A stretch of DNA of 64,000 nucleotides from NCBI GenBank assembly GCA_028583405.1, contig CM053248.1, positions 21,011,139 through 21,075,138 on the forward strand. The letters run 5' to 3'. This stretch comes from Pogonophryne albipinna. Taxonomy: Eukaryota; Chordata; Actinopteri; Perciformes; Artedidraconidae. Shown here in pieces: positions 34,355-44,760 of the stretch. Every line of letters starts with the position of its first letter. Positions within the stretch are counted from its first letter, which is position 1. Below the pieces are notes generated by a model, which ran no database searches, had not been told where the DNA came from, and was given only the letters and a program-made list of their open reading frames with translations. The position numbers and the translations under genes were made by a program.

Positions 34355-34622
34355 TGACATCACTATGTAACACTCGTTTTATATTGGCTAGCTCTCCACT
34401 ACATTGTACGTGATAGGCTAAGGGGCGGGATATCTCTAATGGTTGACCAATCATAGCAGACTGGGCTCTGGTTTCAGACAGAGGGTGAAAAGAGGTGCTG
34501 CAGCACAGGCAGTATGAGAAAAATAAAGAGCTTTTTCAACATTAAAGCATGGAGACATGTCACAGTAGTAGCAAAAAATTCAAATATGAAACTTAAAACA
34601 TTTGCGTGAAAGGGCCCCTTTA
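34355..34622. repeat. TTAAAGGGGCCC-family element, partial copy
   Basis: Carries TATTGGCTAGCTCT, the AGACTGGGCTCTGGTTTCAG block, AGAGCTTTTTCAACATTAAA and the terminus GGGCCCCTTTAA. It is truncated on the left. Confidence 0.7.
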
Positions 34623-34694
34623 AGTATAATTTTGAAATCAGGACTTTTACCTATAATGCAGTTTTTAGAAAAATAATAATTGTACTTTTACTTA

Positions 34695-34860
34695 AAGGTG
34701 GGGTATGTAATTTATTTTGTTTACAAATTGCCTGCTGGGGGCTTGTTAGCCATAGACACTAATTATATGGCAGACAGCATGTTACAGCCTTTAGAACTTT
34801 TGTAAAAACACATACATGCACACACACAGTTGAACGCTGTGAAATAAAGAGACTGCACTC
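34695..34860 (+). repeat. TTAAAGGTGGGGTATG-family left end
   Basis: TTAAAGGTGGGGTATGTAAT matches the right end of 33590-33948 in reverse orientation. The matching far end is not found before or beyond the solo LTR. Confidence 0.55.
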
Positions 34861-34894
34861 TAGTGGAGCCAAGCTCTATATCGGTTTATGTCTT

Positions 34895-35489
34895 TGTGAG
34901 ACTGACCGTTGAGCGGCCCAGACCAAGCAAGGAGGCAGAGGCAGAACGTCCAAAAATATAACCCGACGTGGGCATTTATTAAAATCATGGGCACAAAGTT
35001 CACAGCCTCAATCCTGCTGTTCTCCTTGCACACATCCTGCAGCCACAAGGATCTCACAAACACTACCAGCCTCCTCAACAGACAGTGAAACATAGCCTAA
35101 ATACACACACTCTAATCAGCACAACAAGACACAGGTGAGGGGGGAGGAGACAACACAGGACACCAGGTGCACACAATCATCAGCCACAGACAACATATTA
35201 TTTGCACCCTGATTACTCTCAACCGCTGTCATCCTTACACCAGCATAACTACTCTGGGCGCTCTCGCAAACTCCCCTATCTTTTCAGGCGGAGCCGAGGA
35301 CCCGACCAGCACCTGCCAGACAACATTCCAATAAATACGGTTTATCAGTTAAAAGATACTACCTCAATAATTAGTATGAATTATGTGCAAATATGTAATG
35401 TCAACTGTACTGTGCAATCACGCTAATAAAGTGCAATATTACCCGGCCTGAAGCCGTCAGTCCATAGTGACGAAGTTACCTTCGTCACA
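34895..35489. mobile_element. Solo LTR, 595 bp, 5-bp target duplication
   Basis: The block starts TGTGAGACTG and ends TTCGTCACA, giving the TG...CA termini of LTR retroelements. GTCTT directly flanks both sides (34890-34894 and 35490-35494). Five-bp duplications fit Gypsy-type and related integrases. On the minus strand an AATAAA lies about 85 bp before the LTR end and a GTGTATTTAGG promoter-like motif lies upstream of it, favouring minus orientation. AATAAA also occurs on the plus strand, so orientation is left open. No internal gag or pol sequence remains, as expected after LTR-LTR recombination. Confidence 0.8.
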
Positions 35490-35494
35490 GTCTT

Positions 35495-36420
35495 GTTCAA
35501 CATCCATCCGATTACGAGAGTATTCTTTAAATGTAAAGGACGTTAGATTGTGATCTTTTTCAGCAGCTGGTGCTCCATTTTGATTGGCAAGAGCAATATT
35601 TTCCCTTTTATCGTGAGCAGGCTTATTTTAGTGCAGAGTTTCTCATGAAAGCAAATTAGCTGCTAACTTGCTCGGGCTTCTATAAATGAATCGAATTTGT
35701 GAAATAAATTGAAAAGCACAAGTGGAACCATGGGATGTTCGGGAGGCAATACATTCACAATTTACTTCCCTGGCTCAAAAATATCCTTTTGCAGTTTCAG
35801 TGATTACCTAACAAATACTCAAACAGAGAGTAAAAGGAGATCTGACACTAGTGATGGACATCTCTGTGCAGCTCTCGGTCCCAGATGTCTCACCTGTGCT
35901 CATCATCTCCAGGTTGGACCACATGTGCAGCATCTCAGGCGTAGCTCTGTGAGGAGACAGTGTTTTCACAGCTGTCCGGGGCTGCGTGCACTTGCAGCCC
36001 CACACACAGACAATACACGCACACACACACTCTTTCTCACATCCAGTCTGAGCTTCCTGCCAGAGTGTACAAAGCAGAGAGCGGAACTACAGGAATGAAG
36101 GAAAGTAAATTACAATTCTCCACCTGCAGACACAGGAGTGGAAAGTTATTTTATTTTATAATGAGTTAAAGCGTAAAACCATCACAAGGTTACATGTTAC
36201 TGTAATGCAAATTATTTAAGTGATTACGTTGTGGTGTGCTGAAGTGTTACAGAAGTCATGCACAATCAAATTCCAACTGAATATCTAACTAAATCACTTG
36301 TTAGGTAGATTTGTTTAGGTCTTTTCAGGCTATACTTTTTTCTTTTTTTAAAAAACTTTTTCTTTCATGATGCTGACTGACATGTTCTTCTTTTTTTTTT
36401 GTCAGGCACAATGAGTTACA
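35495..36420. other. No gene recognised
   Basis: No domain or repeat end seen. The 129-codon frame at 35709-36098 has no recognisable motif and is rich in low-complexity residues. Confidence 0.5.
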
Positions 36421-36789
36421 TTATACGGTATATATTTTTCCCTTCCCCCCCCTCCCCCACCCTCCTGGTCCTACATAGTAAAGTAAATAAATAAATATAT
36501 AGGTAAAAATAAAGTAATGTAAAAACACTGTTAAGAACATAAATGCAACGTAAATCCATTGTGCATTGCGCAACACTTTACTGTCACCGTCCTCCTCCAT
36601 AACAATGCCCACCTTTCCAGCTTGTCTGGTGACAGTGTTGCCCGCCAGGGAAAAAATTAGTTCACTTGGGGTGCTGGTGGCTGGAATAGCCAGGTAACTC
36701 CTGGAAAGCTTGGCTAAACTGTGCCCACCACTTCAGAGGGATATCCATTGTGGGGATATGGGGTGTCAGCTGGCAGTAATCCCGTAGCT

Positions 36790-37174
36790 CAGGGGTTATA
36801 CGTTGATCGCCAGGGTAGTGTGGGTAGATCGCATGGCATTGAAAACAAAAGAAGTAACCCTATCATCCATCCTTACTATGGCATTTGCCACTTGATTGAA
36901 GTACAGGTAAGCCAGTCTGAGTTGTATCGTGCCATACGGGTTCATGCAGTTATGAGGGGGCCTCACCTCCTCATCTGAAGCGCATATGCGGCGCACTATT
37001 ACACGCTTATGCGGCGCAATTAGTGTAAACGCGCCACAGTTTATATGCCGTTTAGTCCACTAGCACCCCCCAACCCCCGCTCACAACACAGATTGGGCAG
37101 GGGCGGTAGGTAGATCATTTGGGCGTGGTCATTTTAAAAGTAGCTCCCAAGCTGAAAAAGTGTGGGCACCCCTG
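36790..37174. mobile_element. hAT MITE, 385 bp, 8-bp target duplication
   Basis: Begins CAGGGGTTATACG and ends GTGTGGGCACCCCTG, with CCGTAGCT directly repeated on both sides (36782-36789 and 37175-37182). Only about seven bases of the tips pair perfectly. It sits between the DNVGVELVEK exon and the dimerisation domain of the ZBED-type pseudogene. Its right end belongs to the same terminus type (CAGGGGTGCCCA) as the hAT at 3570. Confidence 0.88.
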
Positions 37175-38486
37175 CCGTAGCTCATCCGCGGCACTGTTGA
37201 CCCGTTTTTTCTTGTTGCTCTCGAATGAGGTCCAAACAGCTCTTCAAAGTCACTCTCCAGTCCCGCCCTTTTGCAACTTTTTTCCACCAGCTCCACTCCA
37301 ACGTTGTCCCAGATGAAGATCTCCTCTTCACCTACAGCAAAAAATGAGCCACATTAATGACAAACAAATTGTTTTAACAATTTGGCCGGTTTAAGTAGGA
37401 CCTTTTTGTGAAACAAGTGTCGCTTCAACTATATTTACCTGTAGCTCCCAGCTGTTCCACTTCTCCGTCTTCACAAACTAACTGAGTCAGGCGCGCCTGG
37501 GCATCCTCTCTGCTACCGTCTGGAAGGAACTTCAGATGCTTAAACCGTGGATCTAGCATGCGCGCCGTAATCGGGATGGATTCTGCTTGAAGTGGGTTAT
37601 GAGCTCTTTCCTCACGATGTTCTTGAAGGAACAAATACCCGCCAGATCGGACTCCTTTGCACTTAGCGTGTTGTTAGCCATGTTAAGTAGGACCGGGTAG
37701 ATGAAGGACAGCCCAACGTGGTTTTCTCCGCACATTATAGTTGTCGCCTTTGCTAGAGGCCTGAGCGCCGGGATCAGCTGTGCCACCAGTTCCCACTAGC
37801 ACTCTCTCATGTCTCATCCGCAAGGACGGCCTGCACCGGGAGTCTCTGCTCATACAGTCGCTCGAGCATAGAGCTGTACCCGAATATCCGAATATTCGGT
37901 CGTTGGCCCACTATTCGGTTTTCAATTTCGTTATTCAGATATTCGTTTTTTTTTCTAAATGTATGCTATCAATAAAGGCGAATTGCCACATTCTTATACT
38001 ATATTTATACTTTTTAATTGTACTGTTAAAATGCGGAAATATATACAATCTCAGCTTGGGCGCCTGACATCGCTTTCAATAGCTAGATCTGATCGATATG
38101 GACATACTGTAAATGCGAGTGAAGTCTAATCTGACAGGAGAGAGAGATCAGCTGCTGCTGACGAGTCGACACGCAGCCCTGCATAATCACCTGCAGCGGT
38201 AAGCGGAGCAAAACACACACTTCAGGTTAGAAAATCACACTTAGCTATTTTAATTACCTCTCAAACTACCTAAACTAGTTAGATATGTTTATTTTTACTG
38301 TCAGGTCACTCATTACTGGATCAGCGAGCTGCATGAGATACTGACGGGCTGTCAGGAGAGAGAGAGAGCACTCCGTGTATTATTCCCGTGTTATTATAAA
38401 TTACTGTACACTTTTGAATAATGCAGTTAATCTACTATAATTAGTTTGTTTAATATCGAATCATCCATCCATCCATCTTCTCCCGC

Positions 38487-38676
38487 TTAACCGTGGTCGG
38501 GTCGCGGGGGTAGCAGTTCCAGCAGAGAGCCCCAAACTTTCTTTTCCCTGGCCACATCAACCAGCTCTGACTGGGGGATCCCAAGGCGCTCCCAGGCCAG
38601 CGAAGATATATAATCCCTCCACCTGGTCCTAGGTCTACCCCTCTGTCTCTTCCCAGCTGGACGTGCCTGGAACACC
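38487..38676 (-). pseudogene. RTE/Rex-type LINE protein, C-terminal 63 codons
   Basis: Encodes the same end as the plus-strand copy at 16859: VFQARPAGKR, RGRPRTRWRDYISSLAWERL and LLPPRPDHG with a stop. It differs at a few residues (KRQRG for KRPRG, REKKV for RERKV). Similarity ends at about 38676, where an unrelated 122-bp block begins. Confidence 0.88.
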
Positions 38677-38798
38677 TGTTAGAAATTGCATGTGTGTAAC
38701 CCTCCTGTCCACAAGAGGCACTGTGTAGGGAAGCAGGTAGAACTTCCTCACAGGCTATAAATAGAGGCCTGGATGAGGACTTCCTCCTTTGTCTAACA
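38677..38798. repeat. Short LTR-like block, 122 bp
   Basis: Starts TGTTAGA and ends TCTAACA, a TG...CA unit with 7-bp inverted tips. CTATAAATAGAGGCC inside resembles a core promoter. No matching target duplication is seen, possibly because the host LINE is deleted here. It could instead be a boundary created by the deletion. Confidence 0.35.
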
Positions 38799-38861
38799 TG
38801 TAATGTAATTGTTCCTCCTCAATCTGAGGTTCAGCAATCAGCCTGACCCTCCTTTCGAGTA

Positions 38862-39632
38862 TCTAATGGCGCGTTTCCACTGCAGCGGGTAGCTCGCTTT
38901 AAGCGTGCCGAGCCGTGCGGGGCCCGTTTTTGGTTGCGTTTCCACTTGGCCTAGTTTTGGCCCGGGGCTACTTTTTCACCTTTTTTCTGGCCCGACTAAA
39001 TCGTGGTTCTAGGGCCAGGAACAACCAGGCTGAGTCGGGCTGAGTATGCTAAACTAGAGAGAGAATCGCTGGCATGGGGGCTACAACTACAACAAGATGA
39101 ACATATTTGACCGTGATTTAATTGTAATACACGTTTCAAAATGATGCCGAAGTAACAACATACTGATACCGGTTAGTAAAAACCATGAATTAATGCTTTG
39201 ACAAGTCTGCAGACAGACGGCAGGCGAAAAACCCTTTTAAAATGAGTGTTTTCTAAACGGAGCTTGGCTAAGCTAACGTTATATATGCTCCGACCGTCCA
39301 CACTCACAACAACGGCCTATACAGACATAAATAAACCAGCGACTGTATTCGCCATGACACAGGCAGTCTGTGGTTTGTACTTGTTTCACTTTTATCTAGT
39401 TTCTGAACAGATATGAAGAACTGTGAGCTCTGAGTGCTAAGAGCTAACGGCTGTGTTGTTGTTTGGGGCGCTCATTGAAGATGACGTCACGGCTCCGCCT
39501 ACACTGCGTTACTATAGTAACTACCCCAGTTCCTAAACTGTAATGGAAGCGCAGCATTAAAGTGAGCCGGGCCTAATAAGGCCTAACCAAACCGAGCGAG
39601 GCCGAGCGAGGCCTGCAGTGGAAACGCGCCAA
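38862..39632. mobile_element. GGCGCG-family MITE, about 770 bp
   Basis: The left end TGGCGCGTTTCCACTGCAG is complementary to the right end CTGCAGTGGAAACGCGCCA. The preceding TCTAA is shared with the truncated relative at 26063, so it probably belongs to the element. If so, GAGTA is duplicated at 38857-38861 and 39633-39637. LINE codons continue on both sides, so the MITE inserted into the LINE. No transposase is visible. Confidence 0.8.
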
Positions 39633-40604
39633 GAGTAAACTTTCCAGAGAAGGCTGAGTAGTGTGATGCCTCTGTAATTGGCACACACCCTCTGATCCCC
39701 CTTTTTGAAAAGGGGAACCACCATCCCGGTCTGCCACTCCTTCGGTACTGTTTCCGAATATCGAATCGTATCAATTTATTTTAAAGCTCAATAAATAACA
39801 AAGAAGACGTTTGACCGGCACTTTTCTCAATTTTTCCGGAAGATTTAAACTTTAACGGACATGTTGACCGGCAAAAGAAAATTCTAATGGGAACTCTGGG
39901 CACAACAACTATGAAAAGTCACCTGAATGCTGTAAGTAGTAGCTTTGCTTAGTTGTTGTCCAGTTGCCATGATGAAGCTGCTTTATCCGCCGTTTAAACA
40001 GTAATGTTACACATGATAAAAACGTGCACAAGTGCGCCCAATATCCGAATATTCGCTGCCGATTACTACCGAATATCTGGAGCCTGAAAAATGGTATTCG
40101 GGACAGCCCTGGAGCATAGTGAACGTTGAGTTTGTGTACTTTTACTCCCATCGGTTCTTGACGTTTCTTCAAAGCACAAAGTACTACTGAGGATTGACGA
40201 AAATGTATGCGATTTCTGGTAAGTGCAGCCCTGCTTTTATTGCTAGTTGAATAGTGTGTCCGGCACATCCGAGGTGGTGGGGAAATTGCTCGCAGAGCTC
40301 CATTGCCAGGTTCATGCTGCTTGCAATGTCATGAATAGTGCAAAAAAATATCTAAGTCCCACTCCTCAATTGTTTCTTTGAGCCTCTGGGCTATATTCAC
40401 AGCGGTGTGTCTCTCTGGCATGATAGTGGTTCGCAGCACTCTTGATTTTAACTCCCAGGTGTCTGTAATGTAGGTGGCCCAGGTGGCAGTTATGGTAATA
40501 TATGGATCCATGGTGCAAGATGTCCACAGATCAGTAGTTAGTGAGACACTTTTATCTTTCATCTCATTGGCAATCCTCGCTCTCACAGTGTTGTACTGAA
40601 CCAT

Positions 40605-41066
40605 GATTGTAGGAGCCAAAACGTTGATTTATTATTTTGATTATTTAATCATTTAATGTATGTAATGGAGTATAATTGATTGGTGTCATTTGATCGGGAT
40701 CCGCAGCCACGGCTGGGCGGAACGGCTGATTGGTGCTGTGATTGCCTCGGCTGGTTAAAAGAGTCCTGCTGATTATACTCTGGGTTCTAGTTTGGTTGTG
40801 AAGCCACAGGGTTTTTTGACCGCTGCATTGCACTGCAGAGAAGATAAGATTTGTTTATTTAAACGACGAAAACTGTTTCAACATCGTCTGGTAAGATACC
40901 TTCATTTGTGTGTTTAAAGAAGAGAACGAACAGTGAAGAAATGGAAACGATAACATGGAAATAAATGTACCAAAAACAAACAATATATATCTCTGAGTGA
41001 TGTGTGAGCGCGTCGGCCAGGCGCTAAAACCAAAGAACAGAAAAGAGCTTAAGAAAGGTGGAAAGA
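40605..41066. other. Unidentified insertion in the ZBED-type pseudogene
   Basis: About 460 bp separates the LWNNIIKR block from the VQYNTVRARIANEM block, which would be nearly adjacent in an intact transposase. The sequence has no recognised family. Weak complementary phrases (GGAGCC and GGCTC) lie near the two edges. Confidence 0.5.
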
Positions 41067-41774
41067 AGGCTCTTTTAATGATGTTGTTCCAAAGTGTAGC
41101 ATGTGACGGGATCTTATAGCCCGGCTTGAAAAACTTGATGTCCCTGAAGCCTTCTCCGGAAAAGGGCAGAAAGTGGTCGAACATCCTTGACGACAAAGTT
41201 GACAAGCAAGTCTGTTATCTGCTGTCTTCTTCTGTCCGTAACTGGGCGCTTGGAAAAATCATTAATGCTCGTCTGCCTCTGTCCAGTGCGTGGCTCACTG
41301 GTGCTAGCATTACTGCTAGTGCTACCTGTCGGCAGCGGGTGTTTCAACTTCAGATGGTTGTGCATAGCAGATGTATTTGTGTTGTACTTCAGTACAGCTG
41401 TACACAACCGACACTTCACTGTGGAGTTGGTTACATCTTCATTGAAGTACTGCCATACATATGAATGTCGGACGTGTTTTGCTGGAGCATTTTGCAGCAC
41501 CTCAGCGCCAAGGTCGACCTCCTCATCTCCCACAGTTGCCTCCATTTTGTTCACGACTAGTTGACTAGGGCCTACAGCGCCGACTAGTGGTAAAGTTAGT
41601 CGACTAGTCGATTAGTTGGTGAAACTCCTTCCAGCTAGTACCCCTAACGGCCATGAATTGCCAAGTCCCATCTAACGCTGCACCATTTAAATGGTTGTTG
41701 TAATCATTCATCTCACCATTGTTTGCTCGAACACTTCCTAAGACAGACGTGTTCATATCTGTTCTAAATGCCCA

Positions 41775-42057
41775 AATGAGGTCCGGTTGTCCTTCAATTG
41801 GAAGGTTGTGGGTCTGATCCCAGCCCCTGAAGTCAACATGTGGATGTATCCTTGGGCATGTTACTTAACCCCAAGTTGCTCCTGATGGCACAGCCAACTG
41901 TGTGTGAATGTGTGTAAGGGTTAGTTGAGCAAATGGCACATTGCTCTGTATGAATGGTGCTCAGTGTGAATGGGTAAATGATGATTTGTTTGTAAAGTGC
42001 TTTGAGGGGTCGTTAAGACTGAATAAAGCGCTATATATACAGTACAGTCCATTTACT
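41775..42057 (+). mobile_element. tRNA-derived SINE, second family
   Basis: TCAATTGGAAGGTTGTGGGT followed by CTGATCCCAGCC contains a B-box-like GGTCTGATCCC. The body has CCTTGGGCATGTTACTTAACC. The tail TGTAAAGTGCTTTGAGGGGT and AAAGCGCTATATATACAG resembles L2-type 3' ends. The A box is degraded. The orientation is plus, with the end at TCCATTTAC. Confidence 0.8.
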
Positions 42058-43674
42058 ATTTACCACACTTGAAGGCATGGCAGAAACATATTTAAGGCAT
42101 CTGGAAGGTCTGGAATGTCTACATGGATACGTTCCGACACCTGGACAGTCACTGCATGATTTTTGGGTAGGGTAGTACCCTTAATATGGTATTATTACTA
42201 ATAGAGTGTTTAGTTTGATACCTATCATGTGAAGGGAAGCTGTGTTTTCTCTGGCATTGTTTTTTAGCTCTGTAACCGTTGTTGGCAATGTTCGCACTGT
42301 CAGCACAGTTAGCTGCGAGCCGTCTGATCAGCCTTCTTGATGATGAAAGCACCTGACATACTGAAGAAAGGAAAGCTTACTCGTGGTGCTAAGTGTTGAC
42401 CTGTTTGTGTTTAGCTCCAGTACAACCATGAAGCCACATTCCACGGAACGGCCTGGTTTAATTTTGGACCTTTATAAGCAATCTGATTGAGAACAGAATG
42501 CGAACGGATGAGGGACATTGTATCCTGCCATGCAAGTTGTGTTTTTCACAGTGTTATTTCATGCTCCTGACTGGAATGATCTCGAAAAAGTCTTTGATGT
42601 CTTGACCAGGCATTTTCATGAACTGTTATGGCTGGGTGGCCAAAGCCACTCTGTGGGGAAAGTCTCTATGTAAACAGTGAATCACAACCACACATTGAAC
42701 TGTGGAAGCTATCAAGCACATCTTAAAGAGTATTTGGAAATGCCCTCTTTGAAATCACTCTGGGAAAGATAAGGAATTCCAAATGTTGACAATTACAGCC
42801 TCTGCTTCCACCTTAACTGATGACATTAAGATATTTTTTCTAAACTGAAAGCTGCCACCACCTTCGCTCAGGTTGGTTGTTGTGTGATCGTTTGTGTGGT
42901 GTTCGGTTGTACAGTAAGCAGGAATAGCTCTGGAATTCAAACCTCACTTGTTGGAGTGTGGCTTCAATTAGGTCCGTTTGATTTAGGTCACAATACTGCA
43001 TGAGTCATGAGCGTTTAGCTTTTGATAACTATGTGTTGACTCTATTTCCTTTGTGTTTAGTTTTATATTTGGCAGTAAATCGGCAAAATGACAGAGGAAT
43101 CTTTTACCTGTAATTCAGGTGCAGTGATCTACATCCATGTTGGTTTCTTGACACCGAAAATGTTCCAGAGGTACTTTCCTACCAGGAAACATCTGAGAGG
43201 AGTTTGCAGTTTTGAAAGCTGACTGGTCAACCACAACCCTTGAAACTGTGAATGTGTTGACTGCCAACAAATACTCTTGTCACTAAAACCAACATTGGGT
43301 TTTTTTTTGTTTATGATTTTTAAACAGAATTTAGTTACCAACATAACATGCAACAAAATCCGTACACCATCAAAGGTTGAAGTGCGTTATTGTGTCAACA
43401 AAGCCATTGTCATATTTCCCAGTGTTGACGCTGCAGAAAAACACCAGTTTTGTAACAAATGTTTCCCAGATTGGCTCATCACAGCTACTGTACCTGATTA
43501 TTTTGTTGTGCATTTATGGGGCGTCGGATGTGTAAGGGCATCAAATAATGCGAGTGGGAAACAACTAAGGAACAAATTAAAATATAACTGAAAACATAAT
43601 TATACGCAATGTAGTAGTATATTTTCTTGGCGGAAGCAATACGATAATTTTAAAGTCAATTAAATCATTTTCAA
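42058..43674. other. No gene recognised
   Basis: 1.6 kb without supported features. Open frames near 43129-43591 have no recognisable motif. Confidence 0.5.
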
Positions 43675-43678
43675 TTAA

Positions 43679-44756
43679 CCTGTTAAGCCCGGAGCCCCCG
43701 CCCCCGGGGGCTAAAAACAACAATATTCACGAAACTGTGTCTCAGGGCTTCTTAACATTTAACAACCTATTAATGTGTCATACCCACTTAACGGGAAGAA
43801 ACTCAGCTAACTGACGATATGAACCCTTTCTACTGAAACAAAACACTAACGCCAAGCGCCTGAATTAGCACTAAGCGAAAGAGTGCTAACGCACTTAGCA
43901 CATAACTCACGGTAGAAATATGTTTTCTATTATAATTCATCGAATCTGCACAAACAAGATAGCTGAGATTCCACAGATTCCAATGGTATAAGTATCATCA
44001 CTGTGCGACCAAAACTCGCGGCAGCGAAGGCAAGACCAGACAACACACAACTTCACTTTACGTGGCCAAAACAACAAATACGTCTTACCTTTGCTGTTTT
44101 CTGATCAAAGTTGTGTTCAATGGCATTAAAACGCATATAAACACTATCAAAGGTTAATCCAATGTCTCAGTGTCACTTTGAAATGATTACTGATAATCCA
44201 TCATCATATTTATGGCAATAAGCCTAGTTTTCAGAGCGTAACATAGCTTTCAGTTTGGGAAAACTGCGTGTGCATCACTCTCACTCCTCAATGGTAACGT
44301 GTAGGTGGATTTAGGAACTTCCCCTCGATTCTATTGGCTCTAACGGTTAAAAAGAGGTGTCAATCACCAAAACCGACTAATGGGTTCCAGAGAAACGGCA
44401 AATATACCCAAATGAGGTGTTTCTTTTTCTAAACCTCTCTAAAAAGGTAAAATTTCACTTGTTTTGCATCAATCTTGATACAGGGTACTTATTATATGTT
44501 ATAGTTTGGATTCCTAAAGCTTTTAGTCTACTATCCCATCATTCAAGGTTTGGTCGGAAACTATAATTGACATTGTTTCACTATGTCAATCTGAATTTAC
44601 TTTAAAATAAAAACATCTATATTGATTCTGACTTTTCTACATCCAACTCACAGGTTTATCATTGTTTACCCCTTTTAGAAGTGAAGATATAGTCATTTGT
44701 TCTGGGCATGTAATTTTCTAGCCGAAACCTGAAAAACAGGCTCAGGGCTTAACAGG
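43679..44756. mobile_element. piggyBac-type non-autonomous element, TTAA duplication
   Basis: TTAA at 43675-43678 and 44757-44760 flanks ends CCTGTTAAGCCC and GGGCTTAACAGG, a perfect 12-bp inverted pair. Beyond this, the right end's complement adds TGAGCCTGTTTTTCAGG. TTAA target sites and CC-starting tips are hallmarks of piggyBac. The 1078-bp interior has no transposase. Confidence 0.85.
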
Positions 44757-44760
44757 TTAA

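Larger units (their letters stand above)
38463..39756 (-). mobile_element. RTE/Rex3-like LINE, internally deleted, antisense
   Basis: The 3' end is ATCCATCCATCC at 38463 and reads back through the same C-terminal codons as 16859-17215, to about 38676. A second block (about 38806-38856, then 39638-39750) encodes early reverse-transcriptase motifs: VPKEWQTGMVVPLFKKGDQR, ANYRGITLLSL, KVYS, and RRVRLIAEPQIEEEQ. The part between these blocks, including the YADD region, is deleted. The direct repeat AATATCGAATC (38452-38462 and 39757-39767) is the target duplication. A MITE and a short LTR-like block lie inside. Confidence 0.85.
37872..40111. mobile_element. hAT-type non-autonomous element with nested LINE
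   Basis: The exact 8-bp repeat GAGCATAG (37864-37871 and 40112-40119) flanks ends reading AGCTGTACCCGAATATCCGA and TATTCGGGACAGCCCTG. The complement of the latter (CAGGGCTGTCCCGAATA) pairs with the left end. Subterminal CCGAATATTCGG palindromes occur at both ends (37889-37902 and about 40047). The transposase reading on either side joins at the duplication (VHYA... and LERLYEQ...), confirming insertion into the ZBED-type gene. About 950 bp is its own sequence; the rest is the LINE at 38463-39756. Confidence 0.88.
36540..41554 (-). pseudogene. ZBED-type hAT transposase gene, shattered by insertions
   Basis: Minus-strand pieces in order give one transposase. The N-terminus (41554 to about 41165) has a BED finger: SYVWQYFNE, C48 and C51 in KCRLCTAVL, then H67 and H72. 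Next comes GEGFRDIKFFKPGYKIPSH (about 41150-41065) after a frameshift. Then SVSLTTDLWTS (about 40560-40520), with the usual first catalytic aspartate of the RNase H fold, and LGCAGHTIQLA (about 40275-40240). After the 37872-40111 insertion come LERLYEQRLPVQAVLADE and LIPALRPLAKATTIMCGE (37860 to about 37730). A CAG/GTAAAT donor near 37434 and a CTGTAG acceptor near 37336 bound a short intron leading to EEEIFIWDNVGVELVEKSC. The dimerisation motif YLAIPATSTPSE is near 36700-36670. Frameshifts and stops are frequent. The right element end may lie near 41560-41640 (repeated GACTAGTCGA phrases). Confidence 0.85.

Noticed and set aside
35709..36098. 129-codon plus-strand frame
   Set aside because: Low-complexity composition and no recognised domain. 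Length is compatible with chance.
41555..41640. GACTAGTCGA-rich sequence as an independent palindromic element
   Set aside because: More simply the subterminal region of the adjoining ZBED-type hAT element. The exact tip could not be set.
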